Below are positions 52,255 to 63,300 of a DNA stretch of 64,000 nucleotides, piece by piece. Made by a program: the position numbers and the translations under genes. Numbering within the stretch: the first letter of the stretch is position 1; the number at the start of each line of letters is the position of its first letter. This DNA is from Schaalia cardiffensis. Lineage in GTDB: Bacteria; Actinomycetota; Actinomycetes; Actinomycetales; Actinomycetaceae. The stretch is from assembly GCF_016405145.1 (NCBI RefSeq), contig NZ_JAEKIA010000003.1:124001-188000 (forward strand), read 5' to 3'. The notes beneath the pieces are model-generated. The model saw nothing but the letters and a program-made list of their open reading frames with translations, was not told the origin of the DNA and did not search any database.

Positions 52255-53316
52255 TTACCCGCCGATTGCGGACATCGTCCGCGAAGGGATGGCAAAAGCA
52301 TCCGTGTCGAGGCCGTGGGCGAGGGGCTTGACCCACATCGCCTCACACCACGCCTCGCCAATCTGCTCATCCGTAGCGCCCGAACGAAGCAGTGTGCGCA
52401 AATCTTTTTCCTCAGTCGAAAACAGGCAGGAACGGATCATCCCATCACTCGTGAGGCGAGTACGATCGCAGGCCTGACAGAAGGGTTCCGACACGGAGGC
52501 GATGATGCCGACAAGGCGTTGAGGATCACCATCCACCGACCATGAGCGGGTGGGCGAATGAAGGTCAACTCTGTCAAGGGGGGAGAGGATATGGCGGGTC
52601 GAAAGGAGATGGAGGATATCGTTGCGGGTGAGGATCTTTTGACGATCCCATGTGCTCGGCGGACCGATCGGCATCTGCTCAATGATCCTCAACTCGATCC
52701 CGCGCTCAAGGCAAAAATCGAGCAGATCAGGCAGGTCGGCGTCGTTGATGCCGCGCAGAACGACCGCGTTGACCTTGATCGGACGCAATCCCGCCTTGGC
52801 GGCTGCATCAAGCCCTTTGAGGACATCACGGAGCCGATCGCGGCGAGTGATTTGCGCGTAATGCTGCGGATCGAGGGTGTCGAGCGAGACATTGACGCGG
52901 TCCAGGCCCGCTTTCGCCAATGAGTGTGCACGCTTATCGAGGCCAAGAGCATTCGTCGTCAAAGCGATGCCGGGACGACGTCCTTCGTCTGTGGTGAGTG
53001 AAGCGCAGTGGGCGATGATGTCCTCAAGGCCCCGGCGTAAAAGAGGCTCACCCCCGGTGAAGCGCAGATCGCGAATCCCTAGGAGCTCCACCCCGATGCG
53101 CGCAAGGCGAACCACCTCTTCATCGTTGAGGGTGTCCTCGGTGGGAAGCCATTCGAGGCCCTCGGGGGGCATGCAGTATGAGCAGCGAAGATTACAGCGA
53201 TCAGTCAGAGAGATTCGCAGATCGCGGGCGATGCGACCGAAACGATCAACGAGTCGCGTAGGCACCGCCTCCTTAACGGCGGAAGGGGGCGCGATACGGA
53301 CAGAAGGGATGGTCAT
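52255..53316 (-). CDS. moaA: GTP 3',8-cyclase
   Basis: A 353-residue radical-SAM MoaA. The N-terminal 4Fe-4S motif is CNLRCSYC (C-x3-C-x2-C), followed by RFTGGEPLLR. The C-terminal cluster ligands are in FCQACDRTRLTSDGMIRSCLFS, and the protein ends in Gly-Gly, as in functional MoaA (the tail reaches the active site). ATG at 53316 with AGAGGA just upstream; a longer frame starts 91 codons earlier but lacks homology. It is divergent from mobA across 58 bp. Confidence 0.97.
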   Translation of the reverse strand: MTIPSVRIAPPSAVKEAVPTRLVDRFGRIARDLRISLTDRCNLRCSYCMPPEGLEWLPTEDTLNDEEVVRLARIGVELLGIRDLRFTGGEPLLRRGLEDIIAHCASLTTDEGRRPGIALTTNALGLDKRAHSLAKAGLDRVNVSLDTLDPQHYAQITRRDRLRDVLKGLDAAAKAGLRPIKVNAVVLRGINDADLPDLLDFCLERGIELRIIEQMPIGPPSTWDRQKILTRNDILHLLSTRHILSPLDRVDLHSPTRSWSVDGDPQRLVGIIASVSEPFCQACDRTRLTSDGMIRSCLFSTEEKDLRTLLRSGATDEQIGEAWCEAMWVKPLAHGLDTDAFAIPSRTMSAIGG

Positions 53317-53374
53317 ATCCTCTATATTACTAGGGAAAAATCCAGTGAATATCTGGCGGATAGGAAGAGGGGAC

Positions 53375-54145
53375 ATGGGCGAGAGGGACACGGACGCTGC
53401 AGCGCGTATTGGAGCCCTCATCATTGCAGGCGGAAAGGGAAAACGTCTCGGAGGCGCATCCAAATCAGACCTTGAGCTCGGGGGCCGCCTGCTCGACCGA
53501 GTTCTGGATTCCCTCTCGCCTTTGACCTCCTGGGGAAGAGTCGTCATCGCTCCTGACTCCGTGGCCGTGCCTGCGGGCACCCTGCGCACAATGGAAGATC
53601 CTCCAGGAGGAGGGCCACTGGCAGGACTAGAAGCAGGTCTTCACGCACTCCTCGCCGCTGAGAAGACCGAAGGGGGCAGCAGGGGAGTCCTCCTCGTCTT
53701 CTCAGTCGATTCTCCCGGAGTGGCAAGCCTTGCGCCCCGACTCCTTCGCGCTCTCGATTCAGATCCCGAAGCTGAAGGGGCTGTCATCCTCGGCGGACAA
53801 GCCCGGGCCTTTCGCCAGTACCTCCAAGGCGCCTATAGAGTGGGTCCCCTTCTTCGAGCTCTTGACAAGGGGCGGGGCTCTTCTTCTTCGCTCCACGACC
53901 GTTCGGTGCGCTCCGTGCTTTCGCGCATGAAGCTCGTCGAGGTCGAAGCGGGGCCAGAGTGCCGCGACCTCGATACCCCTGAAGACCTCGCCTGGTGGCG
54001 CGAGCGCTTAGGTGAAAGGACGCTTCGTGAAGTGACGAGTCGCGGCGAATCCGGGGATGGCGAAAATATGAGCGCCTACCCCGCTGTGAATAGGGATGCG
54101 GTGGCAGGCGGCTCATTGCCCTCAGACAGCGAACTCCCACAATAG
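53375..54145 (+). CDS. mobA: Molybdenum cofactor guanylyltransferase
   Basis: A 256-residue MobA that attaches GMP to Moco to give the bis-MGD needed by NarG. Motif GALIIAGGKGKRLGGASKSDLELGGR (quoted as L-x-x-A-G-G-x-G-x-R-x-G-G-x-x-K) is at residues 12-30, FSVDSPGV stands for the D-x-P motif, and AGLEAGLHALL follows PPGGGPLAG. The C-terminal ~30 residues are low-complexity. The ATG at 53375 has GGAAGAGGGGAC upstream. Upstream in-frame codons overlap moaA antisense and are not counted. Confidence 0.93.
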   Translation: MGERDTDAAARIGALIIAGGKGKRLGGASKSDLELGGRLLDRVLDSLSPLTSWGRVVIAPDSVAVPAGTLRTMEDPPGGGPLAGLEAGLHALLAAEKTEGGSRGVLLVFSVDSPGVASLAPRLLRALDSDPEAEGAVILGGQARAFRQYLQGAYRVGPLLRALDKGRGSSSSLHDRSVRSVLSRMKLVEVEAGPECRDLDTPEDLAWWRERLGERTLREVTSRGESGDGENMSAYPAVNRDAVAGGSLPSDSELPQ

Positions 54146-54148
54146 GAA

Positions 54149-54183
54149 TCGCCCACCCAATGCGTAGAGCAAAGGGTGGGCGA
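54149..54183. terminator. Bidirectional terminator between mobA and second narK
   Basis: TCGCCCACCC and GGGTGGGCGA form a perfect 10-bp stem with a 15-nt loop between convergent genes. A second, looser inverted repeat follows at 54184-54238 (CAAGCATC with GATGCTTG). Confidence 0.75.
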
Positions 54184-54243
54184 CAAGCATCCGACGCAAC
54201 ATCGGGAGGTCCTCGATAATCGGACGCCCCGATGCTTGCAGGA

Positions 54244-55545
54244 TCAGCGTGCCTTGTGCGGCACTTCGATGTGATCGGCCTCTGGCGCCATGCGCTTCAT
54301 CTTCTGGATGACCAGGTGCATCCAGATGAGGGTTGCACCGGTGATGATCGTCATGAGGATGAAGGGTGTCGAGATCAGACCTGTCCACTTCTGGACGTAG
54401 GCGAACAGCGGGGGCAGGAAGAAGCCGCCAAGGCCGCCGAGCATTCCGACGAGGCCGCCGACCGAGCCGACGTGGTCGGGGAAGTAGGTGGGGATGTGCT
54501 TGTAGACGGCGGCCTTGCCAATGCCCATCGAGCAGCCGATGAGGAAGATGATGAAGACGACGAGCCAGATTGGCAGACCGAAGGCCTGACCGGTTTCGGC
54601 GTTGACGCCCGAAGGGATCATGAGGATCGTGAAGAAGGCGCCGATCGTCACGAAGGTGATGTACATCGCGACGCGGGCTCCCCACTTATCGGAGACCCAC
54701 CCGCCGAAGGGGCGCAGCAAGGATGCGGGGAAGATGAAGGTCGCGGTCAACAGGCCCGCACTCGCCAGGGAGACGCCGAAATTATCGACGTAGAACGTCG
54801 GAAGGATCGCGGAGAAGGCCACGTAAGCGCCGAAGACGATGACGTAGTAGAGGCTGAACCGCCACACGCGGATGTCCTTGAGCGGTTCGAGCATCGTCGA
54901 AAGCTTGACGGAAGCTGCGGGCTTGCGGTCCTGAGCAGGAGTGATGAACCACTGGAGGATGACGAAGATGATGAGGAGAGTCGCGTAGACGACGGGGATG
55001 AGACGCCAACCGCCCTGGATTCCCAGGATGTAGGTGGAGCCGGCGGTGGCTGCGATGATCCCCGGTCCGATGAGCTTGGTGACCGAAGCTCCGACGTTGC
55101 CCGCCCCGAAAACGCCAAGAGCGAAGCCCTTACGACGGTCGGAGAACCACGCGGAGTTCCAGGCGACGCCCGAGGAGAAAGAGTTACCGACGATGCCGAC
55201 GCAGAAGGCGAGGACGAGGAGCATCGCGTAGTTGTCGGTCGGAACGAGGGAGACGCCGATGGAGGCGATGGCGCCGAGGATCATCATGACGGTCATGACG
55301 ATCTTCCCGCCGAAACGGTCGGCGAGGATACCGGAGGGGAGGCGCCACATGGATCCGTTGAGGACGGCGACTGCACTGATCCAGGAGAGTTGAACGGCGT
55401 CGAGGCCGAACTCCTTCTGGATCGGCTTGCCGAGGATACCGAACATCAACCACACCGCAAACATCAGGGTGAAGGAGATGGTGGACATGGTGAGGACCCG
55501 ATTGGCCCCCGGGGCTTCGCGATGCGAAGTGCTGTGTGATGACAC
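54244..55545 (-). CDS. Second NarK/NasA-type nitrate transporter
   Basis: A 433-residue MFS protein with 12 helices. It has the nitrate-porter signatures SFTLMFAVWLMFGILGKPIQKEFGL, FSSGVAWNSAWFSDRRKGFALGVFGAGNVGAS, and MGIGKAAVYKHIPTYFPDHVGSVGGLVGMLGGLGGFFLP. Compared with narK at 50704 it belongs to the other NarK subtype (NasA/NarK2-like). A GTG at 55545 with GAAGG upstream gives a normal N terminus; longer frames begin with TTG. It lies at the edge of the island, convergent with mobA. Confidence 0.92.
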   Translation of the reverse strand: MSSHSTSHREAPGANRVLTMSTISFTLMFAVWLMFGILGKPIQKEFGLDAVQLSWISAVAVLNGSMWRLPSGILADRFGGKIVMTVMMILGAIASIGVSLVPTDNYAMLLVLAFCVGIVGNSFSSGVAWNSAWFSDRRKGFALGVFGAGNVGASVTKLIGPGIIAATAGSTYILGIQGGWRLIPVVYATLLIIFVILQWFITPAQDRKPAASVKLSTMLEPLKDIRVWRFSLYYVIVFGAYVAFSAILPTFYVDNFGVSLASAGLLTATFIFPASLLRPFGGWVSDKWGARVAMYITFVTIGAFFTILMIPSGVNAETGQAFGLPIWLVVFIIFLIGCSMGIGKAAVYKHIPTYFPDHVGSVGGLVGMLGGLGGFFLPPLFAYVQKWTGLISTPFILMTIITGATLIWMHLVIQKMKRMAPEADHIEVPHKAR

Positions 55546-55838
55546 GGCTCTGCCTTCGGTCGAGGACTTGATGGTGACGGTTGAGCCTAACTCCTTTCGC
55601 CCTTCTTTTTGCGCGTTCAATCCCCCTGAATTCCTCAATTTTCACGGAATGTGAGATTCGTCAATACTTTCATTGAGCCTCCACCTTAAGAAAAAGGGGA
55701 CTTTCGGACTATGAGTGCTCCAATCCGGCTCAATCCGTGAACGCACTTCGCCGAATCTGTGGATGCACTCCCCTCGAGAGCGTTGACTGAGGTGCACTCC
55801 TACGAGAAAAGCAAAAACCGTGGAGTCTTCGACGATTC
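55546..55838 (-). other. Intergenic region between second narK and bioY
   Basis: 293 bp, slightly more AT-rich than its neighbours. It must hold the promoter of the second nitrate transporter. Two similar words, GTGAACGCACTTCGCC near 55737 and GTGGATGCACTCCCC near 55760, occur in a run, of unknown meaning. No gene supported. Confidence 0.4.
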
Positions 55839-56468
55839 TCAGCCTTGAGTCGATTCGCAAGCCGAGTCGCGCGCGCCAAGAATCTTCCACGTTCCGGTGA
55901 GGATCATCGAAGCGAGGACCCATTTCACGACTCCGCCCGGGATGAAGGGGAAGAATCCCGCTGAAAGGGTTGCCCATAGGCTCAAAGCGGTGCCCTTGAC
56001 GAGAAAGAGGGTCATCCACATCCACGGCACGCCCACGAGGAAGGGGATTGTGGAGGCAAGTCCGAAGGCTCCGAGGGAGGCCAGAGGGGAACGGTCCCAG
56101 CGGCGCTCAGCGAGTCGACCGATGAGCCACGCCGTCGGGATGAAACCGAGGATGAAACCGAAAGAGGGCATGAGCAGGTAGGCGGGGCCTGCGCCGAAGG
56201 AGGAGAACCAGGGGACGCCTGCAAGACCAAGAGTCGCGTACAGCGTCATGGCGCTAGCTCCTCGACGCGAACCGAGGATCGCCCCTGCGAGCATGACACC
56301 AAGAGTCTGACCGGTGATCGGCACAGGCCACATGGGAATCGACACTTGTGCGAGAAGGCCAACGCCAAGGGCCGCAGTCCCTACGAGCGCAGCATCGCGC
56401 GAAAGGGAGCGGACAGAAAAGAGGCGGTCGGCGAGGACGGGGGTGGGAGTCAGAGATGGAATCGACAT
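55839..56468 (-). CDS. bioY: BioY biotin transporter
   Basis: A 209-residue BioY, the substrate-binding membrane subunit of the biotin ECF transporter. The family core is intact: PVPITGQTLGVMLAGAILGSRRGASAMTLYATLGLAGVPWF, then PSFGFILGF and the late PFIPGGVVKWVLAS. The ATG at 56468 (MSIPSLTP) follows AAAGG; a start 51 codons earlier adds low-complexity sequence. It stands 187 bp after acpS on the same strand. Biotin is needed for acetyl-CoA carboxylase, which feeds Fas. Confidence 0.95.
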   Translation of the reverse strand: MSIPSLTPTPVLADRLFSVRSLSRDAALVGTAALGVGLLAQVSIPMWPVPITGQTLGVMLAGAILGSRRGASAMTLYATLGLAGVPWFSSFGAGPAYLLMPSFGFILGFIPTAWLIGRLAERRWDRSPLASLGAFGLASTIPFLVGVPWMWMTLFLVKGTALSLWATLSAGFFPFIPGGVVKWVLASMILTGTWKILGARDSACESTQG

Positions 56469-56654
56469 TGGAACAGGCCTTTCAAAGGGGGACGAACAAG
56501 GGGTGATGGACGGGAAAGAAAGAGGTGTGGTGGACGAGGGAACGAATGCACAGGGCAGAGCGGTGCGTGTATCCCTTTCATCGATCAAGCCTCGACCAAG
56601 CGCAGTGAGCGAATGACACACAATCTGCGCAAGCCGAATGAAGAATCAATGAAA

Positions 56655-57308
56655 TCAAGACGATGGAGAAAGATCTTCAAGCCCCAGCGGATCTGCCAAT
56701 GCGAGGACCTGAACGAAAGCAAGGGCAAAACCGCCCTCGTGTGAAAGGGACACGGACCACTCAAGATCGGCCCGAAGCTCGGCAGACAAATCAGCGAGCG
56801 CGCAGGCGATATCGCCGCTGAAACGCAGGCGCGGGCGGCGATGACGGTCGTGAACCACCTCGATCTGCGACCACTTCACCTCCTCTTCGGGCACAACCGG
56901 GGGATTAGGGGCGATGAGCGAGGACCAGGCTTTGATCATTGCCTCCTTCGCCGCCCAACGGGCTCCAAGAGATTCAAGGGCGCGAGGGCCGGGCCTGCTG
57001 GGGGCCTGAGATCCCGCATGGAGCTCAATACTGCGAGCACCATTCACGGGGACCGAAGAGCCTCTCAAGGGGCCCGAGGCGCCCAGCGCCACGCCTGAGG
57101 AACTCCCCCCTGCGCCCGAGCCACCCCCGAGCGCGCCCGAAGTACCTGCAGGCGCCTCGGTGTCGAGCCCAAGGCAATACGCCCACTCGCGGTCGGTGAA
57201 CACGCGGGCGAACACGGTGCCCGGAGCCTCTAGGCGTTCGGCGATCGCGGGGACCGGAGTGAGATCCACCCCGGTCCCCTGGCCGAGGATGAGGCGCGCA
57301 GCCCTCAC
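56655..57308 (-). CDS. acpS: Holo-ACP synthase with Gly/Ser-rich insertion
   Basis: A 217-residue AcpS, the phosphopantetheinyl transferase that activates the ACP domain of Fas. GTGVDLTPVPAIAERL is the start motif (conserved Asp in G-x-D), and the second motif LGARWAAKEAMIKAW has the W-A-x-K-E-A core. FTDREWAYCLG and HEGGFALAF are also family-typical. Between them, at residues 50-110, there is an extra ~55-residue insert rich in Gly, Ser and Ala that is absent in standard ~130-residue AcpS. Its start overlaps fas by 4 nt. Confidence 0.93.
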   Translation of the reverse strand: MRAARLILGQGTGVDLTPVPAIAERLEAPGTVFARVFTDREWAYCLGLDTEAPAGTSGALGGGSGAGGSSSGVALGASGPLRGSSVPVNGARSIELHAGSQAPSRPGPRALESLGARWAAKEAMIKAWSSLIAPNPPVVPEEEVKWSQIEVVHDRHRRPRLRFSGDIACALADLSAELRADLEWSVSLSHEGGFALAFVQVLALADPLGLEDLSPSS

Positions 57309-60300
57309 GCCCGCGTCCCGTACACGCCCGAAGCGCCCAGACGCGCATCCGGGTCGAGCAGGAGCGCCTCTTCGACCGCATGGGCCTGAGACTCGGGGAG
57401 CCTGCGCCCCTCAATGGGCTCGAAGAGGGGCTCGCGCCCGATCATCGCCCCTTCGAGTCGCGCACGACCCTCCCGAAGACGCCTACTCGCAGCCTCACGC
57501 CAAGCTGCGGCCGCGTCCTCGCCCCGCTCAGCGGCGAGCCTCGTCTCAAAAGCACTCGGATGGGCGAGCGCGACAAGGGCGGAGACATGCCCGAATCCGA
57601 GGGAGGTGAGGACCCCCGCGCGGACCGGCGTCGCCTCAAGGTTCAAAGGCGTGCGCAGCCACACGAGAGGCGCGAACTTGCGCATCTGCGGATCGAGGCA
57701 GTCGAGCGCAGCATTTCCGGGGATCTGCTGGTCGCGGAACACCTCCGTCAAACCGGCCGTCTGGAACAGCGCCGCGCCGCCCTTCGCATGACCCGTGATG
57801 GTCTTCTGACTGATGACATGCAGCGGGTTGCCCGGGGTTCGGCCCAGGGCCCGCGACAGGGTCGCGTGAAGCTCCGCCTCATTCGGGTCGTTGGCCTTCG
57901 TGGAGGTGTCGTGCTTCGACACGACGGCCACATCATCGGCGCTCAAGCCCAGGCGCGCCAGAGCCCTCGCATAGCCCGAGTCGACGCCGCCGCGCGCGGC
58001 CGCCATCGCGCCAATCCCCGGAGCGGGAATCGAAGTGTGCGCCCCATCGGCGAATGAACGCGCATAGGCGATCACGCCGAGGACCGGAAGCCCCATGTCG
58101 GCGGCAATGGATGCCCTCGTCAAAAGGACGGTACCGCCGCCCGCCGCCTCGAGGAAGCCCGCCCGACGACGGTCTCCCGCCCTCGAGAAACGACGAGGAG
58201 AAATGCCGCGCGCATACAGGGCCGCAGACTCGGCGGTCGCGTTCATATCGCCAAAGCCCGTGAGGGACTCGACGCCGATATCGTCAATACCGCCGGCGAC
58301 CACGAAATCAGACTTGCCGAGCGCGATCTTGTCACAAGCCTCCTCAATGGAGACCGCCGCGGTCGCGCAAGCGCCGACCGGGTGGATCATCTGCCCGTAG
58401 CCGCCGATGTAGGACTGCATCGTGTGCGCGGCGACAACATTCGGCAGGGCCTCCTGGAGGATGTCCTGAGGGCGATCCTCCCCGAGGAAACGGGAGAGGA
58501 ACACCTTGCGCAGTGATTCCATGCCGCCAATCCCAGTGCCCTGAGTGGAGGACACATCCGCCGGGTGAACGGCCTGGAGGAGCTCCATCGGGGTGAAGCC
58601 CGCAGACACGAAAGCATCAACGGCGGTCACGAGGTTCCACACGGCGATCCGATCGAGGGCCTCGATCATGGACGCGGGGATCCCCCACTTCGCCGGATCG
58701 AAGTCCGCGGGGATCTGGCCCGCAACCGAACGGGTGAGGGTCGCGCGGCGCGGCACCCGGATCGCGGAGCCCGCGAGCTTGCGGACCTTCCACTCCCCGG
58801 AGGACTCATCGTGCATAACCTTCGTCCGGGCCGGGTCGGCGGCAAAGTAAGCCTGCGCGTCCTCTTGGGAATCGACCGTGAACTCCTGATCGCTCGCGAG
58901 GAAAACAGTCGCCGCATCATCGGAGCCGCCCTCAATGAGGAATCCATCATCGTCGAGGGGCCGGATGCCGCAGCGGGCGACGACCTCGTCGTGGAAGCGC
59001 TTGTACACCGCTGCCTCCTCGACGGGCTTGTCCTCGGAGTCGTACCAGCCCGGTGCGGGCGAGTCCGCCCAGTGCACGAGGCCCATCATCCAGGCGAGTT
59101 CGAGGACGCCCGCGGCGCTCAGCTCCACATCGGCGCTGGAGTGCTCGGCCTCGTGGCGCGTGCGCCCTGAACCCCAAGCGGACACTTCGCCGACGCCGAC
59201 GATGACGATCTGCTCATCAAGGCCGGCCTCGACCTCGTTCCACTCGAGTCGATCTGCGAGGACGGGAGTCACAAGGTTCGGCAGGGCGGAGAGTGTCGCC
59301 TTCGCATCCTTCGAGGCGGGAGCTAAGTTCGCTGCTGCTCGTGCGCGTTCAGCGGCGAGCGCCGGAAGATCCAGACCCGCATCGGACAGGCCGCCCGTCA
59401 GATCCATATCCACCGGGGCGAGCGCAGCTTCCTCGCGGGTCTTGTGGCTCAGGAGCTCCACCAGGCTCGTCGCGATCTCCTCGCTCGTGTACACGTGCAC
59501 TCCCGCAGCTTCGGCTGCGGGGACGAGCAGATCATTGCCGCCCATGAGGGTCGTGCCCTTTACCCAGCCGATGCGCGGGTGAGCGAGGGTGACGCGTTCG
59601 GGCCAGCCGCGCTCATTCGACCACTTCGTGCAGATCGTGTCGAAGGAGGCCTTCGCCTCCGCGTAGGCGCCGTCCCCGCCGAAGATTCCACGGTTCGGGG
59701 AGCCCGGCAGGAGGACGTGGAGACGATGATCGATCGCCGTCGAAGCGTCGAGGGTCGCGAGTTTCGCGATCGTGCGCTCCACCGACCACAAGAGGAGGCG
59801 CTCCTGCGCCATCGCCCCATGCGGGTCTGAGCCCAGAGTTCCCGACACGGGGGGAGCGGCGAAGGGGATGAGCAGAGTCGGCAGGAGAGCCGGCTTCACG
59901 AGGGTCGAGCTCGCACCCGAGGTCTCCGAATAGTCCGAGCTGATCCACTCGGTGAGGGCGTCGATATCACGCAGGGACGCCATATTCGCGGGCACGAGCC
60001 ACAGCTTCGCGCCGATCGACGCATGAGCGCGGTACAGCTCCTTGGCGAAGGCGAGGCGCGCATCGTTGATCCGAGAGGACGTCATGATGACGCTCGCCCC
60101 ACCGGCGAGGAGCCTTTCAACAACGGCCGCGGCGATCGACTTCGGAGCGGCACCGGTCACGAGGGCGATATCGCCCGCGAACTCGTCATCGGCCTCTTCG
60201 AGGGCGGCCTGCGCGATCCTCTCGAAGGCGAGTCGCTTGTCGCCCTCGGCGTGCTTCGCGTACCAATTCGCCAAATCGGCAAGATCGGAGCCTCCGGCGC

Positions 60301-63300
60301 GGAAAGCGTGAAGACTCAAAGCGCACACGTCGAATTCACCGGCAGCGGCCCTGGCGAGGTCCTCGCGGGCAAGAGCCCAACGGTCATCGAAAAGGACTGC
60401 GCGCTCAGGAGTGAAAGCGGGACGCACCGAGTCGAGCCAGCGGACACCGAGCTCTGTGTCCACGGCGGCCGCGAGAGCAGAGAGGTCTTCGCCTGCACTA
60501 GGAGCTTCAGCCTCTTCGTGTCCGAGTGCCGCGAGGAGGGAACGCGCCTGGGTGGCGAGGAGCCCATCGGAGCCGAGGATCCTTTCCGTCAGGGCGGTGA
60601 GCGCCGCAGAGTCCACGAGCTCACCCGAAGCGCCTCCAGCGGCGCCTGGAGCGGCGATCGCAATGCCGAGCGCAGAGGCCTCGGCCCCCACGGCCGCATC
60701 GACGAGGGCGTCGACCTCGGAAGCTGAAGCCGGGGCTGCGGGCAGTGAGGCGAGAGCGCCTCCGCGCACGGAATCACCTTCACGAGTGTCAAGGAGGATG
60801 CGCGCGTTCACACGCTGCGCCCACCCCTGGCCGAGCTGCCAGTGGCCGGTCACGCGCTTGGAAACATGCGCGGCCTTGAGGCCCGCGCCGCCGAGCAACA
60901 CGCGGAGCCTGGAGGAGATCGCTTCACTGAGGACAGGGCCGAAGGCGGCGTAGGTCGGTGCCGCCTGATCGATTGAGGCCATGAGGGCGCTCATCGGGGC
61001 TTCTGCTCCGCCCTCGATCGAGGGGATCGACAATTCCGCGGCCATGTCCATGAGGAGCTGGTTGCGCTTCGAGGACACGCCATTCGTCAAAGAGTCGATC
61101 GTGTCGGAGGCGTCGATCTGCTCGACGCGGATCTTCGTTCCGTGCGCGAGGAGGATCTTCACAGCCTCGGATGCGCTGAGCGGCATATCCGGGACCTGAG
61201 CGGCATCCACGGCGCCAGCGGTGGGAGCCTCCGCTTTCGTTTCAAGAGCCGCGCCCGGTGCTGCAGGAGCGGGCGCCTCGGCCGTGGCGGGCGCCGAAGG
61301 GGCGCAGGAGGCTTCGGCAGAAGAATCCGGCGCCGACGCCTCGCTTGCGGGCGCCGGGGCCTCGGCGTCCACGGGGGCCGACACCGTGTCGGTGGCGAGG
61401 ATCCTCGCCGAATCGCGCTCCAAGTTGAAGACCTCGACCGTACGGCCCGCGTAGGCGGGCATCGACAAAGTCTTCGAGGCGAGATTCGCGAGCGTCGGGG
61501 CGGTGCCCAAACCGATCTCGATGATGCGCTCCACGCCGAGACGACCCGCGTTGAGCAGAAGATCTTGGGTTTCGATCCAGCGGACCGGGGAGGCGAACTG
61601 CCAGGCGAGAAGCTCGACGAGGAGCGTGCGAGCAGTCCGCGCCCGATCGGCTCGTGCACCCTCCCAGTCGGCCAGGAGGGCCTGGACGGACTCGGAGGGG
61701 ACGACCTCGAGGATCGACTCCGCGAACTCGCGACTCACCTCGAAGGGACGGGCCACGAGGTTCGGGATGTAGCGGCCCTCGAGCGCCTCAAGGTCCACGT
61801 CCTCGGGGATGAGGGCCTCCAAACGCTCACGGAAGGGAGCAACTCCTGCGCGCAGCTTGATCGAATGGAAGGGGACGTCAATGCCGGGGATCAGCATGAA
61901 GGGACGACGACCGCCGAACTCGGCGGCGCGCTCATCCGCATCGGCGGCCAGAGCATCCAGGCCCGCGATCGTGCCGGCGATGGCGTACTGCGAACCCGCC
62001 AGGTTGTAGTTGACGATCTGGAGGAACTCGCCCGTCTTCTCCGCCACGGATTCGACGTAGGCGCGCACGCCCTCGTCGGTGACGCCGAACTGGTTCGGAC
62101 GCAGCGCGCCCATCCGGTAGTTCGAACGCCCCTGAGCGTCGCGTTCGACGAGATTGTGCATCGCGGATCCGCGCTGGTAGACGATCTCGAGGACTTTCTC
62201 GAAGGGGAAGATTTCCGCACAAGCGGCGAGAGCGTTGTACTCGCCCAAAGAGTGGCCCGCATAGTAGGAGCCCTCCACGAACGCCCCCTGAGCCTCCAGA
62301 TCGGCGGTCTGCGCGTAGGCGAGGGTCGCGAGGGCAACCTGGGTGAACTGCGTGAGGTTGAGAACGCCCTCGGGGTGGCGCAGCACCTGTGATCCAATGC
62401 GGATCTGCGTCGGATTATCGGCCACGATCGCGCGGATCGAGAAGCCGAGGCGCTCGCGGGTCGCCCGATCGGCGCGCTCCCAGACTTCGCGGATCGCAGG
62501 GGTCATCGACTCCATCCCCATGCCCTGACGCTGAATCCCCTGGCCGGGGTACACGTAGGCGCTTGCTGGAGCCTTAACGAGTGCGGTGCCGATCGACACG
62601 ACATCGCCGTTCACGCGGCAGGTCGCCTCCAGGAGGAGACGCCCGCCGGCCCGGCCGACGCGCTCAATGGTGATCTCGACGCGGTCGCGCAGGTTCACCA
62701 TGCCGTGCATCTGATACGACCAGGCTTCGATCTCGAGGTGCGGAGTCGGGATTGAGCGGATCACAGAGTCGCGGGCGGGAGCATCAAGAGGACTCGCCCC
62801 CTCGGCCTCGATGAGGTGCTGGGCGCAGGCCGAAAGCCACATGCCGTGCACGAGGGGAGCGGAAAGACCAGAGAGCCCGGCCGCAGCGGCGGAAGTGTGG
62901 ATCGGGTTGAAGTCGCCGGACACATTCGCGAAGGCCGTCATATCGGCTGGCGCGATGATAGTGGCGCGGCGGATGAAGGAACGCGGAGTGTCCGCAAGCC
63001 CGATGTCCGAAGAAATCGAAGGAGCGCCCGAGGGCGGCTGGGTCGAGGCGACTCGGCCGCGGATTGCGAAGCGCTCAGTGAGGCGGGCGAAGCGGACGCC
63101 TTCGAAGAAGAGTTCGAGTTCGACACGCACGACACGGCCCGCGGAGGACTCCGAGAGTTCGGCGCAGCGTCCCTCGACTTCGATGCGCGAGCCTGGCGCG
63201 GGAAGTTCGGCGTCGAAGCGGATCGTGTGGTCGAGGTGGACCGCGTTGACGAGGCCCTCAATGACGGGCACGCCGTCGTGGATCGCGGAGCCGAGCGCAG

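Noticed and set aside
52877-53374. In-frame extension upstream of mobA (166 codons)
   Set aside because: It is antisense to moaA and has no family similarity; the ATG at 53375 has a strong ribosome site and starts the MobA domain.
53317-53374. Molybdenum cofactor riboswitch between moaA and mobA
   Set aside because: The 58-bp gap is too short for the known Moco aptamer and shows no such structure.
54232-55539. 435-codon plus-strand frame rich in Asp/Glu
   Set aside because: It is the shadow of the second NarK gene on the other strand; acidic low-complexity composition is typical of such antisense frames in GC-rich DNA.
61142-62392. 416-codon plus-strand frame
   Set aside because: Antisense shadow of the type I fatty acid synthase.
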